DNA of 64,000 nt from DASSFZ01 sp035292585 (GCA_035292585.1 DATDPU010000025.1:1-64000); one strand, 5' to 3'; numbered from the stretch's first letter, positions 18,865-27,707 are shown. Numbers and translations: made by a program. Notes: a model not told the origin generated them from the letters alone.

Positions 18865-20178
18865 TTAGTGATTCGCCGGCCCGGCAACCGCCAGCGCGTA
18901 AGCAGCCGGGTCGAGGTACTTCTGCGCGGCAGCCTGCACCTGTTGGCCGGTAATCCGGTTGATCATGTCGGTATACTGCTGCAGGTAATCCAGCCCCAGA
19001 CCGTACAGCTCCATGTTCGCGATCTGGTCGGCCACGCCGTCGTTCGTCTCCAGCCGCAGCGGGAGCAGGCCGGTGATGAAAGCCTTGTTATCGGCCAGCT
19101 CTTTCGCCGACACTTTCGTATCGCGGATGCGCTTGATCTCCGTGCGGATCAGCTCTACGGCGCGATCGACATTGGCGGGATTCACGCCGGCGATCACACT
19201 CCACGCGCCAGGCCCCAATCCGCCTTCGACCGAACTATAGGCATAATACGCCATGCCGCCTTTCACGCGCACTTTCTCGCCGATGCGACCGTTCAACCCA
19301 AACACACCCAATACCGTATTGCCTAACGCCGCCGGGAAATAATCGGGCGCGGTTCGCCGTGGGCCAATACATCCGAGCACGAGATCGCTTTGAGTCTTGC
19401 CCGGCACACTCACCGCGCGACGGCGCGTCTCCGTCAGGCGCGGCGCATCCGGGATAGGCGCAGACCCAGTGGGCGCGCCGGCCCAGTTGCCGAAGGCGTC
19501 TTCCCATAAGCGAAACGCCTCATCCGCCTTCACCGCGCCGACGATGGCGACGATCATACCGTGCGCGCCAACCCGTGCGCGATAGAACTGTTCCAGGTCG
19601 TCGCGTGTGAGTGAGCGGATTGTCTCGGCGTAGCCCAGCCCGCTGATCGAGTAAGGGTGCGTATCGGGGTAGAGCAACTCGCGAAAGGTCAACCCGGCCA
19701 TGCGGCGCGTATCGTTGGCGCGTTCTTCCACATCCGTCAGAATCTCGCCGCGCACCTTCTCAACTTCAGGCTCCGGGAAGGTCGGGCGCTGCAGCACATC
19801 GGCCAGCAGTTCGATCATCGACGGCAGGGACTCGGCCAGCGATTTGCTCCCGAAGCCTGAGACGTTCAACCCGGCGCTTACGTCGAGCGTTGCCCCCACC
19901 GATTCGATCTCTTCGTACAGTTGCTGGAAGGTACGCTGCTGCGTGCCGCGCATCAGCACATCGGTCATGAACGAGGCGAGACCGGCCTGTTCACGCGGCA
20001 CATTGACGCCGCCGAAGCGCAGCGTGCCATCTACCACTACTACCGGGCTGGAGAAATTTTCTTTGACCAGCACGACCATGCCGTTGGCGTACGCGCGCCG
20101 CTGGATGGTTTCAGGGCCGGGGATGGAGGGGTCGTGCTGCGTGCTGCGTGATACGTGAAGTGCGGCTTCAGCCTTCAT
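18865..20178 (-). CDS. M16-family peptidase-like protein, inactive partner
   Basis: This 437-residue protein has the M16 (pitrilysin/processing-peptidase) two-domain layout. Where active members have HxxEH near residue 70, it reads LASFMTDVLMRG, so the zinc ligands are missing. It does carry the glycine-rich FGSKSL region and a C-terminal domain with the conserved GGLGPGAW segment. Heterodimeric M16 enzymes pair one active and one inactive chain, and the active partner lies immediately upstream, with a 3-bp gap. A shared periplasmic or cytoplasmic role in peptide turnover is likely. No signal peptide is evident. Confidence 0.88.
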   Translation of the reverse strand: MKAEAALHVSRSTQHDPSIPGPETIQRRAYANGMVVLVKENFSSPVVVVDGTLRFGGVNVPREQAGLASFMTDVLMRGTQQRTFQQLYEEIESVGATLDVSAGLNVSGFGSKSLAESLPSMIELLADVLQRPTFPEPEVEKVRGEILTDVEERANDTRRMAGLTFRELLYPDTHPYSISGLGYAETIRSLTRDDLEQFYRARVGAHGMIVAIVGAVKADEAFRLWEDAFGNWAGAPTGSAPIPDAPRLTETRRRAVSVPGKTQSDLVLGCIGPRRTAPDYFPAALGNTVLGVFGLNGRIGEKVRVKGGMAYYAYSSVEGGLGPGAWSVIAGVNPANVDRAVELIRTEIKRIRDTKVSAKELADNKAFITGLLPLRLETNDGVADQIANMELYGLGLDYLQQYTDMINRITGQQVQAAAQKYLDPAAYALAVAGPANH

Positions 20179-20181
20179 ACC

Positions 20182-21537
20182 TCATCCTTGCGCTTTCGGT
20201 GCGTAGTAGCCGACCGTGCAGCGGCTCTTGGTCAAATACGTTTGTGCGGCGCGGTGCACATCCTCCACCGTCACTTGTGAAAGTCGATCGAGATACCGTT
20301 CGAACCAGGTATAGTCCGCAAACATTTCGCTGAAACCATACCAGAAACCCTGGTTCGTCACGCTCTCACTGCCATAGGCGAATTGCGCTTTAGCCTGCCG
20401 GATCGCTTTGTCTACCTCGGCCTGCGTCGGCGGCTGGTCGATCATCTTCTGAAGCTCGGCGTCGAGCGCGGCCTCGACTTGGGCCAGTGTGCGGCCTTGC
20501 CGCACGGTGGCGCTGATCGCATACACGTACGGATCGTGCGTGGGCGCCAGCCCGCCCGACACCTCGGTGGTCAATTCCGTGTCGACCAGCGCCCGATATA
20601 ACCGCGACGAGGCATTGGTCGAGCCGCCGCCGAACATGGACAGGCTCGACGCGCCGGCCAGGATGGCATCCAGGGCCACCAGCGCCGGGAAATCGGGGTG
20701 ACGCGCCTCGGGCGTGCGATACGCCACGTCGAGATACGACGTCAGCCCATCGCCTTCCACGGTCACCCGCCGCACGCCTTTCTGCTCCGGCTCGACTGCG
20801 GTCATGCTCGGCAGCGCCGGGCCGGGCTTTAACCGGCCGAAGGATTTGTAAATGCGGGCCAGCATGTCTTGCGCGTCGAATGCGCCCACGCCGATCGCCA
20901 CGCAGTTGTTGGGCGCATAGTACGCCCGGTAGTGCGCGTACAGATCGTCGCGCGTCATCGACTTCAGATCGGACAGGTAGCCGATCGTCTCATGATGATA
21001 GCCGTGCGCCATGAAGACGACTGCCTGCAGCGCCTCGCCCAACAGGAAACGCGGGCTATTCTCATTGCCCTGCCGTTCGGAGATGATCACCGTGCGCTCG
21101 CTCTCCACCTCGCGCGGCAGGAACAGCGCGTTGACCATACGATCGGATTCGATCTGGAGCGCCAGATCGATCTTGGCGGCGGGCAACGTTTCAAAATAAG
21201 TGGTGAAGTCGAGCCAGGTCATCCCGTTCCAGACGCCGCCCTCGCGCGATACCAGGCGATCCACCGTCGCCTTGGGAAAGGTCTTGGTGCCCTTGAACAG
21301 CATGTGCTCGACCCAATGGCTGATGCCGGTGATGCCCAGGCGCTCGTGGCGCGACCCGACGCGATACCAGCACCAGAAGGTCGCCACGGGGGCGTTGTGA
21401 TTCTCCTTGAGCAGGACCGTTAGTCCGTTGTCCAGCACGGTCTTCAATACGCCGTTGCGCGAAACGGTCTTCGACCGTGACGATAAGCGTTTAGGCGCCG
21501 GCCTCTTCAGTTTCACGGTTGACCTTTGTGTTGGCAT
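20182..21537 (-). CDS. M16-family zinc peptidase, active subunit
   Basis: This 451-residue member of the M16 family keeps the inverted zinc motif HWVEH in GISHWVEHMLFKG near residues 73-85, followed by the downstream Glu in ESERTVIISE near 148. It therefore should be the catalytic subunit, working with the inactive paralogue encoded 3 bp downstream. The N-terminal 28 residues are rich in Lys/Arg/Pro/Ser and lack a hydrophobic core, so this is not a standard signal peptide. Family and pairing are well supported; the substrate is not known. Confidence 0.92.
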   Translation of the reverse strand: MPTQRSTVKLKRPAPKRLSSRSKTVSRNGVLKTVLDNGLTVLLKENHNAPVATFWCWYRVGSRHERLGITGISHWVEHMLFKGTKTFPKATVDRLVSREGGVWNGMTWLDFTTYFETLPAAKIDLALQIESDRMVNALFLPREVESERTVIISERQGNENSPRFLLGEALQAVVFMAHGYHHETIGYLSDLKSMTRDDLYAHYRAYYAPNNCVAIGVGAFDAQDMLARIYKSFGRLKPGPALPSMTAVEPEQKGVRRVTVEGDGLTSYLDVAYRTPEARHPDFPALVALDAILAGASSLSMFGGGSTNASSRLYRALVDTELTTEVSGGLAPTHDPYVYAISATVRQGRTLAQVEAALDAELQKMIDQPPTQAEVDKAIRQAKAQFAYGSESVTNQGFWYGFSEMFADYTWFERYLDRLSQVTVEDVHRAAQTYLTKSRCTVGYYAPKAQG

Positions 21538-21550
21538 ACCCTCCCTCTCT

Positions 21551-21584
21551 GCGTCGGCGACGGTAGTCGCCGCCTACAAGCTCT
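21551..21584. repeat. Dispersed GGCGAC/GTCGCC hairpin repeat
   Basis: GTCGGCGACGGTAGTCGCCGCCTACAAG-like sequence, with a short GGCGAC/GTCGCC stem. It is a single-copy member of the family also seen at 6822-6940 and 30238-30307. It lies between ugd and the M16 operon. Confidence 0.7.
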
Positions 21585-21605
21585 AATTCCCCACTCGAAC
21601 TCGCC

Positions 21606-22940
21606 CTACTTCCCGTCGTGGTAACCGCGTCCCATTCCGCGATACTTGAAGCCCATCGTCCGCATTTTCTCCGGCTCATACACGTTACGCGCGTCGATCA
21701 GCACCGGCGTCTTCATCGCTTGCCGGATGCGCTCGAAGTCGAGCTGCTTGAACTCGTTCCACTCCGTCACCAGAATCAGCGCGTCGCAGTCTTCGGCCAG
21801 GTCATACGGATCTGCCGCGAACTTCACTTCCGGCGGCAGCACCGGGCTGGCCGTCGTCATCGAGACCGGGTCGTAACCTTGCACCTGCGCGCCGTGCTCG
21901 ATCAGCCAGCGCGCGATATCGATCGAGGGTGCATCGCGCATATCGTCGGTGTTGGGCTTGAAGGCCAGCCCCAGCAAGCCGACCCGCTTGCCCTGCAAAT
22001 CGTCGCCCAACAGCTCACACACTTTATGCAACACGCTCTTGCGCTGGTCGACGTTGATATCCATCACGGCCTGAAGCAATTGCGGATGGCGACCTTTGAC
22101 TTCGGCCATGTGCGCCAGCGCCAATACATCTTTGGGAAAGCAGCTACCCCCATAACCGAGTCCGGCATCGAGGAACGCCCGGCCAATCCGCTTGTCGAAG
22201 CCCATGCCGGCGGCAACCTCTTTGATGTCCGCGCCCAGCGCCTCGCAGATATTCGCAATCTCGTTGATGAAGCTGATCTTCGTCGCCAGGAAAGCGTTGG
22301 AGGCGTACTTGATCATTTCGGCGGTGCGCAGATCGGTGATCACCAACGTCGTGCGCAGCGGCAGGTGCAGCTGGGCCACCTTTTCGGCGGCGTCCTGATC
22401 GAGCGAGCCGAGCACCACGCGATCGGGATTCATGAAGTCGTAGATCGCCGAGCCTTCACGCAGAAACTCGGGATTGGAGACGACGCTGAACGAGATTGGC
22501 TTCTTCTGCTTGCTCTGGATAATATCGGCCACCCAGTCACCCGTGCCCACCGGCACCGTCGATTTGTTGACGACGATCAGCGAGTGGTCCATGATCTCGG
22601 CGATCGATTCGGCCGCCCGGCGCACATACTCCAGATCGGCTGCGCCATCGACCGCGCTCGGCGTGCCCACGGCGATGAAGGCGAATTCAGCCGGGTCCAG
22701 GCCATTTCCGCCGTTGATGGCTTCGACATAGTTGGTCGTGAACGACAGACGGCCGGCCTTGATGTTGCGCCGGACGACTTCCTCCAGCCCCGGCTCGTAA
22801 ATGGGCAGAATGCCCTTCTTCAGATTCTCGATCCGTTCCGCGTTGATATCGAGACAGGTTACGCAATTGCCCAGATCGGCCAGGCAGGTGCCGGTGACCA
22901 GCCCGACATAGCCCACACCGACGACTGCGATGTATTTCAT
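21606..22940 (-). CDS. ugd: UDP-glucose 6-dehydrogenase
   Basis: Ugd oxidises UDP-glucose to UDP-glucuronate with NAD. The 444-residue product has the N-terminal Rossmann motif VVGVGYVGLVTG, the EPGLEEVV segment, the TVPVGTG motif, the catalytic Cys in GGSCFPKD near residue 263, and the C-terminal GLAFKPNTDDMRDAPS. Length is normal. The UDP-xylose synthase gene at 41339 would use its product, so this window carries both steps to UDP-xylose. It lies at the 3' end of a three-gene minus-strand group with an FAD oxidoreductase and a flippase-like gene, a setting that fits cell-surface glycan synthesis. Confidence 0.96.
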   Translation of the reverse strand: MKYIAVVGVGYVGLVTGTCLADLGNCVTCLDINAERIENLKKGILPIYEPGLEEVVRRNIKAGRLSFTTNYVEAINGGNGLDPAEFAFIAVGTPSAVDGAADLEYVRRAAESIAEIMDHSLIVVNKSTVPVGTGDWVADIIQSKQKKPISFSVVSNPEFLREGSAIYDFMNPDRVVLGSLDQDAAEKVAQLHLPLRTTLVITDLRTAEMIKYASNAFLATKISFINEIANICEALGADIKEVAAGMGFDKRIGRAFLDAGLGYGGSCFPKDVLALAHMAEVKGRHPQLLQAVMDINVDQRKSVLHKVCELLGDDLQGKRVGLLGLAFKPNTDDMRDAPSIDIARWLIEHGAQVQGYDPVSMTTASPVLPPEVKFAADPYDLAEDCDALILVTEWNEFKQLDFERIRQAMKTPVLIDARNVYEPEKMRTMGFKYRGMGRGYHDGK

Positions 22941-22972
22941 GACGATCTTCCTTTCGAGGAGGTGTGCCGATT

Positions 22973-24277
22973 CTACTCTCGTTCTAAGTCCGATGCAATC
23001 AGGTTCGCTGCGCGCCGGCCGATCTCCACGGCGTAGTTGGTGCCGCGATCCCAGGGGTAGACCTGCGACATCGAGGCGAAGTACAGCCCGCGCAGCGGCG
23101 TGCGAATATCCGGAATGTTACGCGAGTGGTTGAGCGGCGGTATCGGCTGGGCATACGGCGTCTTCCACAGCCAGGACTCCTTCACCCAACTGGGATCGAA
23201 CTCTGGATTGAAGCGCGTGAGCGCCGGCAAGAATCGATCGAGCAACTCCGCCTTGCTTAACTTGAAGTACTCGTGGCCGGGGTCGAGGTAATCGCCGCAG
23301 TACACCAGGTGATCGCCGCCGTAGTGCTCCGGGCCGATGTAATTGGTGTGCTCGACCAGCGACAAGAACGGGAAGCCGGCTTCTTTGGGCAGGTTGTGCC
23401 AGTAGAACTGGGTGAGCGGCCGATCGAGCGCCAGGATCAACACCACCGCGCCCATCGACTTGAGCTGGCGCAGCTGCGCGGAATACGCATCCGGCAGGTC
23501 GGGCGCGAGGCGCGCCATCAGCGCCGGGGAGGATGTGGACAGGACCGCATCGAATGTCGATGCGCCGGAGGACGTCTCGACTATCAATGTCTTGTCCGCG
23601 TTCTTTTTGATCCCGCTCACCGGGCAGCCTAGCCACAGCTCCGCGCCCTGCGACTTGACCACTGCCGCGAGCTGGTCGAGAAACGCCTGAAAGCCGCCCT
23701 TGAACGTGCCGAGGCGCGTGGTGCGCGAATGCAGCCGCGCCCACAGCCAGGCCATGTTGACGCTGCTCAGATTCTCCTCGCCAAACTTGCCCACGAGCAT
23801 AGGCCGCCACATCACCCGGTAGATCCGTTCCCCAAAGTAGCGGCGTACCCACTCCACGGCCGTCACTTTTTCCAGCGGCTGCCAGCGCGGCGAGAAGCGC
23901 AGGTACGCCCCGGCCAACCCGAAGCGGATGAAGTCGCTCAACGCGAAGCGCCGCAGGATGAACCGCGGGATGTTGCTGAAGATCGAGTCGAACGGGTAGA
24001 ACTTGCCTTCCCAATAGATGACGGTGTACGGGCGGGGGAAGATGACCTGGTCGCTCCAACCCAGCTCGTCGATCAGGCCGAGGATGCTTTTATCCGACTG
24101 AAACCAGTGATGATAAAACTTCTCCAGCGTCCAGTCCCAGTGCGGTGCTTTGAAACCGGCGGCCAGCCCGCCCACTTCGGGCGCTGCTTCATAGATCGTC
24201 ACCGCGTGGCCCCGCCGCGTCAAATCGTACCCGGCAGACAGGCCGGCTGCGCCCGCACCGATGACGGCGATCCTCAT
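22973..24277 (-). CDS. FAD-dependent oxidoreductase, protoporphyrinogen oxidase-like
   Basis: This 434-residue flavoprotein begins with the FAD-binding motif VIGAGAAGLSAGYDL and a downstream VGGLAAGF, as in amine-oxidase/protoporphyrinogen-oxidase-like and UDP-galactopyranose-mutase-like enzymes. The aromatic FYHHWFQSD segment near residue 54 and the C-terminal GLYFASMSQVYPWDRGTNYAVEIGRRAA match the subgroup often found in polysaccharide loci. The start overlaps the stop of the flippase-like gene by 4 bp. The neighbours ugd and the membrane protein favour a role in sugar or lipid-linked glycan modification over haem synthesis. Substrate remains open. Confidence 0.8.
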   Translation of the reverse strand: MRIAVIGAGAAGLSAGYDLTRRGHAVTIYEAAPEVGGLAAGFKAPHWDWTLEKFYHHWFQSDKSILGLIDELGWSDQVIFPRPYTVIYWEGKFYPFDSIFSNIPRFILRRFALSDFIRFGLAGAYLRFSPRWQPLEKVTAVEWVRRYFGERIYRVMWRPMLVGKFGEENLSSVNMAWLWARLHSRTTRLGTFKGGFQAFLDQLAAVVKSQGAELWLGCPVSGIKKNADKTLIVETSSGASTFDAVLSTSSPALMARLAPDLPDAYSAQLRQLKSMGAVVLILALDRPLTQFYWHNLPKEAGFPFLSLVEHTNYIGPEHYGGDHLVYCGDYLDPGHEYFKLSKAELLDRFLPALTRFNPEFDPSWVKESWLWKTPYAQPIPPLNHSRNIPDIRTPLRGLYFASMSQVYPWDRGTNYAVEIGRRAANLIASDLERE

Positions 24278-25281
24278 AAGGCGGCCTCGGCGTCGGTGAC
24301 CTGCGTGGCTTTGGCGAAATCGCTCCAGTGAATGCTCTGGCGCGCCATGAAGAACAGGCCGAGCAGCGTAATCGGCAGCCAGAGCGCGGCGTGCAGCACC
24401 AGCGTGTAGGCCGTGGCCGAGGCTTGATCGATACCGAACGCCACCAGGACGGCAATGCCGGGCGTGTCGAACGTGCCGATATAACCCGGCGCGGCGGGCA
24501 AGGTGGTTGCCAGATTGACGATGCCGTTCATCAACATGAGCGCGAAGAAACTGACTTCGAAATCGAAGGCGTGCATGACGAACCAGTATTTCACGGTCTC
24601 CAGCAGCCAGATCAAGATGGAAGTGAAGAAAACCATCAGCACGTGTTGCCAGTCGCGCAGGGAAGCCAGCCCGGTCATAAACCGCTCGAGCAGGCCGCGC
24701 GCGCGCGCGCGGAAACGCTGGGGCAGCAGGTGATCGATCAGGGGATTGTAGAGCCGGGCGGCCAGGGCGGGTCGGGCGGCGAGAAATAAGAAGATGACCA
24801 GCGCCGTGAGGAACAGCAGGCTGCCGAATACGACGATCGAGCGGAGTGCATCGGATAGGAACGGCGCGATCGGCAGGGCGACGAACACGAACAGCAGCAT
24901 CACCACGCCGTCGAAAATTCGCTCGACGATCACCGTGGCCAGCGAGGCGCTGGCGCTCACCTGTTCATTGCGTTTCAACACATAGGCGCGCAACAGTTCG
25001 CCGGCGCGGGCCGGATAAATGTTGTTGCCCATGTAACCGATCACCACGACGGGGAATAGCTCGGCGACGGGAACTTCTTTGAGCGGCTTGAGCAGGTAGT
25101 GCCAGCGCCAGGTGCGAATGAGGACTGCCAGAAAATACACCAGCACGCCGGGCAGCAGCCAGATATACTGCGCCGCGCGCAGGTCGACCAGTACCTCTTC
25201 CAATTTCAGCCCGCGCAGCGCCAGCCACAACAAGGCAGCGCTCACCACCACGCCTAACCACAACTGCCAACGTCGCAGCAC
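24274..25281 (-). CDS. Flippase-like membrane protein (lysylphosphatidylglycerol synthase TM family)
   Basis: A 335-residue integral membrane protein with about eight helices. The segment VVIGYMGNNIYPARAGELLRAYVLKR near residues 77-103 is the signature of the UPF0104/AglD/LPG-synthase transmembrane family, as is LPAAPGYIGTFD near 263. These proteins are found in glycolipid and polysaccharide pathways, where lipid transport is proposed. No soluble lysyl-transferase domain is attached, so lysinylation of lipids is unlikely. It is translationally coupled to the FAD oxidoreductase and precedes ugd. Confidence 0.85.
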   Translation of the reverse strand: MLRRWQLWLGVVVSAALLWLALRGLKLEEVLVDLRAAQYIWLLPGVLVYFLAVLIRTWRWHYLLKPLKEVPVAELFPVVVIGYMGNNIYPARAGELLRAYVLKRNEQVSASASLATVIVERIFDGVVMLLFVFVALPIAPFLSDALRSIVVFGSLLFLTALVIFLFLAARPALAARLYNPLIDHLLPQRFRARARGLLERFMTGLASLRDWQHVLMVFFTSILIWLLETVKYWFVMHAFDFEVSFFALMLMNGIVNLATTLPAAPGYIGTFDTPGIAVLVAFGIDQASATAYTLVLHAALWLPITLLGLFFMARQSIHWSDFAKATQVTDAEAAL

Positions 25282-25357
25282 ACCTCAACTCCAACAGTGA
25301 ATCGGCGAGGCCCCTTCGCCCCGCCGCAGGCTGGATTGTACCACATCCATCAACAAA

Positions 25358-25380
25358 ACGGGCGAGGTATCCTCGCCCGT
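25358..25380 (-). terminator. Intrinsic terminator after the SWIM-domain gene
   Basis: ACGGGCGAGG-TAT-CCTCGCCCGT is a perfect 10-bp hairpin. On the minus strand it is followed by TTTTG, 27 bp after the stop of the gene at 25407-25658. Confidence 0.75.
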
Positions 25381-25406
25381 ATCGCCTGCCTGTTCAGTTG
25401 TAGACG

Positions 25407-25658
25407 TTAATTGGTCAACATCGAGATCGCGCCCGGCACCATTGTCCCAAGCACTTTCTCACACGCAATGGTATGGCTACAGTCTCCATGGCCAATAAAA
25501 TGTTCACAGTCACAACTTAACTTACCCTCTCGATAGACGACGGTATGCGTGCTGTGCAGACCGCGCAGCTTCACCGTGAAATCTTTAAACTCGAACCGGT
25601 CACGTTCGTGAGCGTACTGGATAGCCTTTTCGATCTTGCTGATCGTCGCAGAACCCAT
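25407..25658 (-). CDS. Small SWIM-type zinc-finger protein
   Basis: This 83-residue protein has CDCEHFIGHGDCSH near residues 49-62, which matches the SWIM pattern CxC...CxH and should bind one zinc. The N-terminal half is a helix rich in charge (KIEKAIQYAHERDRFEF) followed by beta strands. SWIM domains bind DNA or protein; this one has no catalytic partner. A very strong AAAAAAAGGAGG ribosome site precedes the ATG, and a stable hairpin lies in its leader. It ends in a clear intrinsic terminator, so it is a monocistronic gene. Confidence 0.8.
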   Translation of the reverse strand: MGSATISKIEKAIQYAHERDRFEFKDFTVKLRGLHSTHTVVYREGKLSCDCEHFIGHGDCSHTIACEKVLGTMVPGAISMLTN

Positions 25659-25688
25659 TCAAGCCTCCTTTTTTTCTAATAGGGACAC

Positions 25689-25723
25689 AAAAGCACGACG
25701 CCCAGCAGGGCTATCGTGCTTTT
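25689..25723 (-). promoter_or_regulatory. Strong hairpin in the leader of the SWIM-domain gene
   Basis: AAAAGCACGA (25689-25698) pairs perfectly with TCGTGCTTTT (25714-25723), and GCCC/GGGC inside extends the stem. It lies 31 bp upstream of the ATG, just before the ribosome site. It has a T-run on either strand, so it could be a bidirectional terminator or a leader attenuator. Confidence 0.5.
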
Positions 25724-25825
25724 TGCGCTAAGATATAGGATGGGCGGCGACTGCCGCTGGCATTGTGCAAGGTGATTCTCCAGCTCAATCTAGTGCTTCG
25801 ACAACTTGAAGTTGCATAGTTCCTG

Positions 25826-25866
25826 CCGCAGTTGCACTGCGGCGGACGGCAGTGCAACTGCCGTCC
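25826..25866. repeat. Decayed copy of the GCAGT/ACTGC double-hairpin element
   Basis: CCGCAGT-TGC-ACTGCGG (25826-25842) and GGACGGCAGT-GCA-ACTGCCGTCC (25844-25866) form two adjacent perfect hairpins with TGC/GCA loops. The same two-hairpin core occurs in the element at 26303-26395, but the outer ACTTACGCAG arms are absent here. Confidence 0.7.
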
Positions 25867-26302
25867 CAACCCCGCAGAATTAGGCGGTCGGGGTACTAGG
25901 GCAAAGTATAAACCGACATCGGGAGGAGTGTCAATCCCCTAACGCCAGGTAAAGCCTGACGATTCGCATACGATCCCCCCTGCTGCTTTGGCCGATCTTC
26001 TGTCAATCATACGGTGAGGTACTGCCTGAATTAGCGGACTTAGCATGCAAACCCAACGCAAGGCAGGTAGGTGAGATAATCCAACAGGTACTAAATACGC
26101 CAATCCTTGCTCTAATGCTACAAGAAGAGCATGCGGTACTTCCTTCGGCGACTCACACATCTGGGCGTTGCCCATTCTGCCCACCCCAATCGGGGCACAG
26201 AATCATCCAGACGCAAGCGCCGGGACAACACAAGGCGCGCAGCCAACTTTTCGAATCATCTCGCTAACTTAAATTCGGCTGAAGAATATGATTTTACACT
26301 CT

Positions 26303-26395
26303 CAGGACTTACGCAGCTGCATGTTGCTGCCGCAGTTGTACTGCGGCAGCTGAGGCGGCGGCAGTGCAACTGCCGCGCCAACTGCGTAAGTCCTG
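26303..26395. mobile_element. 93-bp MITE-like element with 14-bp terminal inverted repeats
   Basis: CAGGACTTACGCAG (26303-26316) and CTGCGTAAGTCCTG (26382-26395) are perfect inverted ends. Inside are two perfect hairpins: GCTGCCGCAGT/ACTGCGGCAGC (26326-26350) and GCGGCAGT/ACTGCCGC (26358-26376). The whole folds as a cross. A 24-bp exact half-copy lies at 50646-50669. No transposase gene is inside, so it would be non-autonomous. Confidence 0.7.
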
Positions 26396-26411
26396 TCTCT
26401 AACAGAGGCTC

Positions 26412-26440
26412 TTGCCCTTGCTCAATATTTACTGTAGAAT
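26412..26440 (+). promoter_or_regulatory. Sigma-70-type promoter for spoVS
   Basis: TTGCCC (26412-26417), a 17-bp spacer and TAGAAT (26435-26440) lie 110 bp before the spoVS ATG, just outside the right end of the 93-bp element. Confidence 0.5.
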
Positions 26441-26549
26441 GTGGTGCGCCCCGTCAAAATCATAGCCAGTTGGAGCGTCGGATTGACCCAGGCGCTGGCT
26501 GATCTCCAGTCCCAGCTTGAGCCTATCCCTCGCACCAGGAGACACCAGC

Positions 26550-26810
26550 ATGGACGTCATCAAAGTTTCCGCCAAATCACGATCCACCTCTGTCGCCGGA
26601 GCGATTGCCGGTGTCATGCGCGAAGTCGGTCACGCCGAGGTACAAGCGATCGGCGCGGGCGCCGTCAACCAGGCAGTCAAAGCAGTCGCTATCGCCCGCA
26701 ATTACCTGTTGCAGGATGGCATTGACGTCGTCTGCATCCCGTGTTTCGCCGAAGTGTCGATTGACGAGCAGGAACGCACGTCGATCAAGCTGATCATTGA
26801 GAAGCGCTGA
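26550..26810 (+). CDS. spoVS: Stage V sporulation protein S (SpoVS)-like
   Basis: This 86-residue protein matches SpoVS over its whole length: MDVIKVSAKSRSTSVAGAIA at the start, then VQAIGAGAVNQAVKAVAIAR and a final IDEQERTSIKLIIEKR. SpoVS is an Alba-like small protein, known from Bacillus for its effect on spore coat and septation, and is also present in many non-sporulating phyla. An AGGAG ribosome site at 26537-26541 fixes the ATG. No other sporulation gene is in the window, so a general regulatory or nucleic-acid-binding role is more likely. Confidence 0.93.
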   Translation: MDVIKVSAKSRSTSVAGAIAGVMREVGHAEVQAIGAGAVNQAVKAVAIARNYLLQDGIDVVCIPCFAEVSIDEQERTSIKLIIEKR

Positions 26811-26863
26811 AGTCATCCCCGCTGCAATGAGCCGGTTGGCGCGTTGCACACCGGAGCGTTGTT

Positions 26864-27700
26864 GTGCCCAAGATCGATTTGCACATGCATAGCACCACTT
26901 CCGATGGGTTGCTCTCGCCCACGGAATTAGTTCGTGCGGCGCAGGCGCTGAGCTTGACGACGATCGCCCTGACCGACCACGACACGACTGACGGCATCGT
27001 GGAAGCGCAGACCACGGGCCGCGAGTTCGGCGTCGAAGTCATTGCCGGGGCCGAGATCAACAGCGAGGGCGAGTACGGCGATATTCACTTCCTGGCGTAC
27101 TACCTCGACCCGACCTATGCGCCCCTTCAAGACAAGTTGCTGGCGATCCGTGACGCGCGCGTGGGCCGCGCGCAGGGGATGTTGAAAAAACTGGCTGAGA
27201 TGGGCATGCCGGTGGCCTGGGAGCGCGTGTTGGAGATCGCCGGCGATGCTGCGTCACTCGCTCGCCCGCACATCGCGCGCGCCCTGCTGGAAGCCGGGCA
27301 TGTGGCTTCGACGCAAGAAGCCTTCGACAAATACATCTCCAACGCTGGCCCGGCCTACGTCGGGCGTTACCGGCTCACGGCGAAGGAAACGATCGATTTA
27401 ATACACGCGGCAGGCGGGCTGATCGTGCTGGCCCATCCACCACGCGCCGGAACGGTCGCGCTGATCCCTATGCTGCATGGGCTGGGGCTTGACGGCATCG
27501 AAGTATATTATCCCGAGCACACACCGGAAGAGATGGCGCGACTGGAACACATCGCTGCCGAGCGTGACCTGCTGATGACCGGCGGCAGCGATTTTCACGG
27601 CTGGGACGACGGCGTACACGCCAACCTCGGCAGGTTGTACGTCCCGCCGGAGTGCGCCGACCGGCTGCGTGCGCGCGCCAATCAAAAATCGGGTTTCTAA
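26864..27700 (+). CDS. PHP-domain metal-dependent phosphoesterase
   Basis: This 278-residue protein begins with the PHP signature DLHMHSTTSDG (residues 5-15). The other metal ligands follow: LTDHDT near 37, GAEIN near 63, a His in HFLAYY, AHPPRAG near 190 and GSDFHG near 244. Family members act on phosphoesters, for example trimming 3'-5' phosphoadenosine or RNA 5' ends (RNase AM-like). It starts with GTG. It follows spoVS by 53 bp on the same strand, so the two may share a transcript. The substrate cannot be read from the sequence. Confidence 0.9.
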   Translation: MPKIDLHMHSTTSDGLLSPTELVRAAQALSLTTIALTDHDTTDGIVEAQTTGREFGVEVIAGAEINSEGEYGDIHFLAYYLDPTYAPLQDKLLAIRDARVGRAQGMLKKLAEMGMPVAWERVLEIAGDAASLARPHIARALLEAGHVASTQEAFDKYISNAGPAYVGRYRLTAKETIDLIHAAGGLIVLAHPPRAGTVALIPMLHGLGLDGIEVYYPEHTPEEMARLEHIAAERDLLMTGGSDFHGWDDGVHANLGRLYVPPECADRLRARANQKSGF

Positions 27701-27707
27701 AGTCACC

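Larger units (their letters stand above)
25724..26411. other. Repeat-bearing gap without a recognised gene
   Basis: About 690 bp between the SWIM-gene leader and the spoVS promoter. It holds a decayed double hairpin (25826-25866) and an intact 93-bp element with 14-bp terminal inverted repeats (26303-26395). The frame 25939-26184 on the minus strand (81 codons) has no ribosome site or recognisable motif and is not called. Confidence 0.6.

Noticed and set aside
25939..26184. 81-codon minus-strand frame in the gap before spoVS
   Set aside because: No ribosome site, no motif and unusual composition; it cannot be separated from chance.
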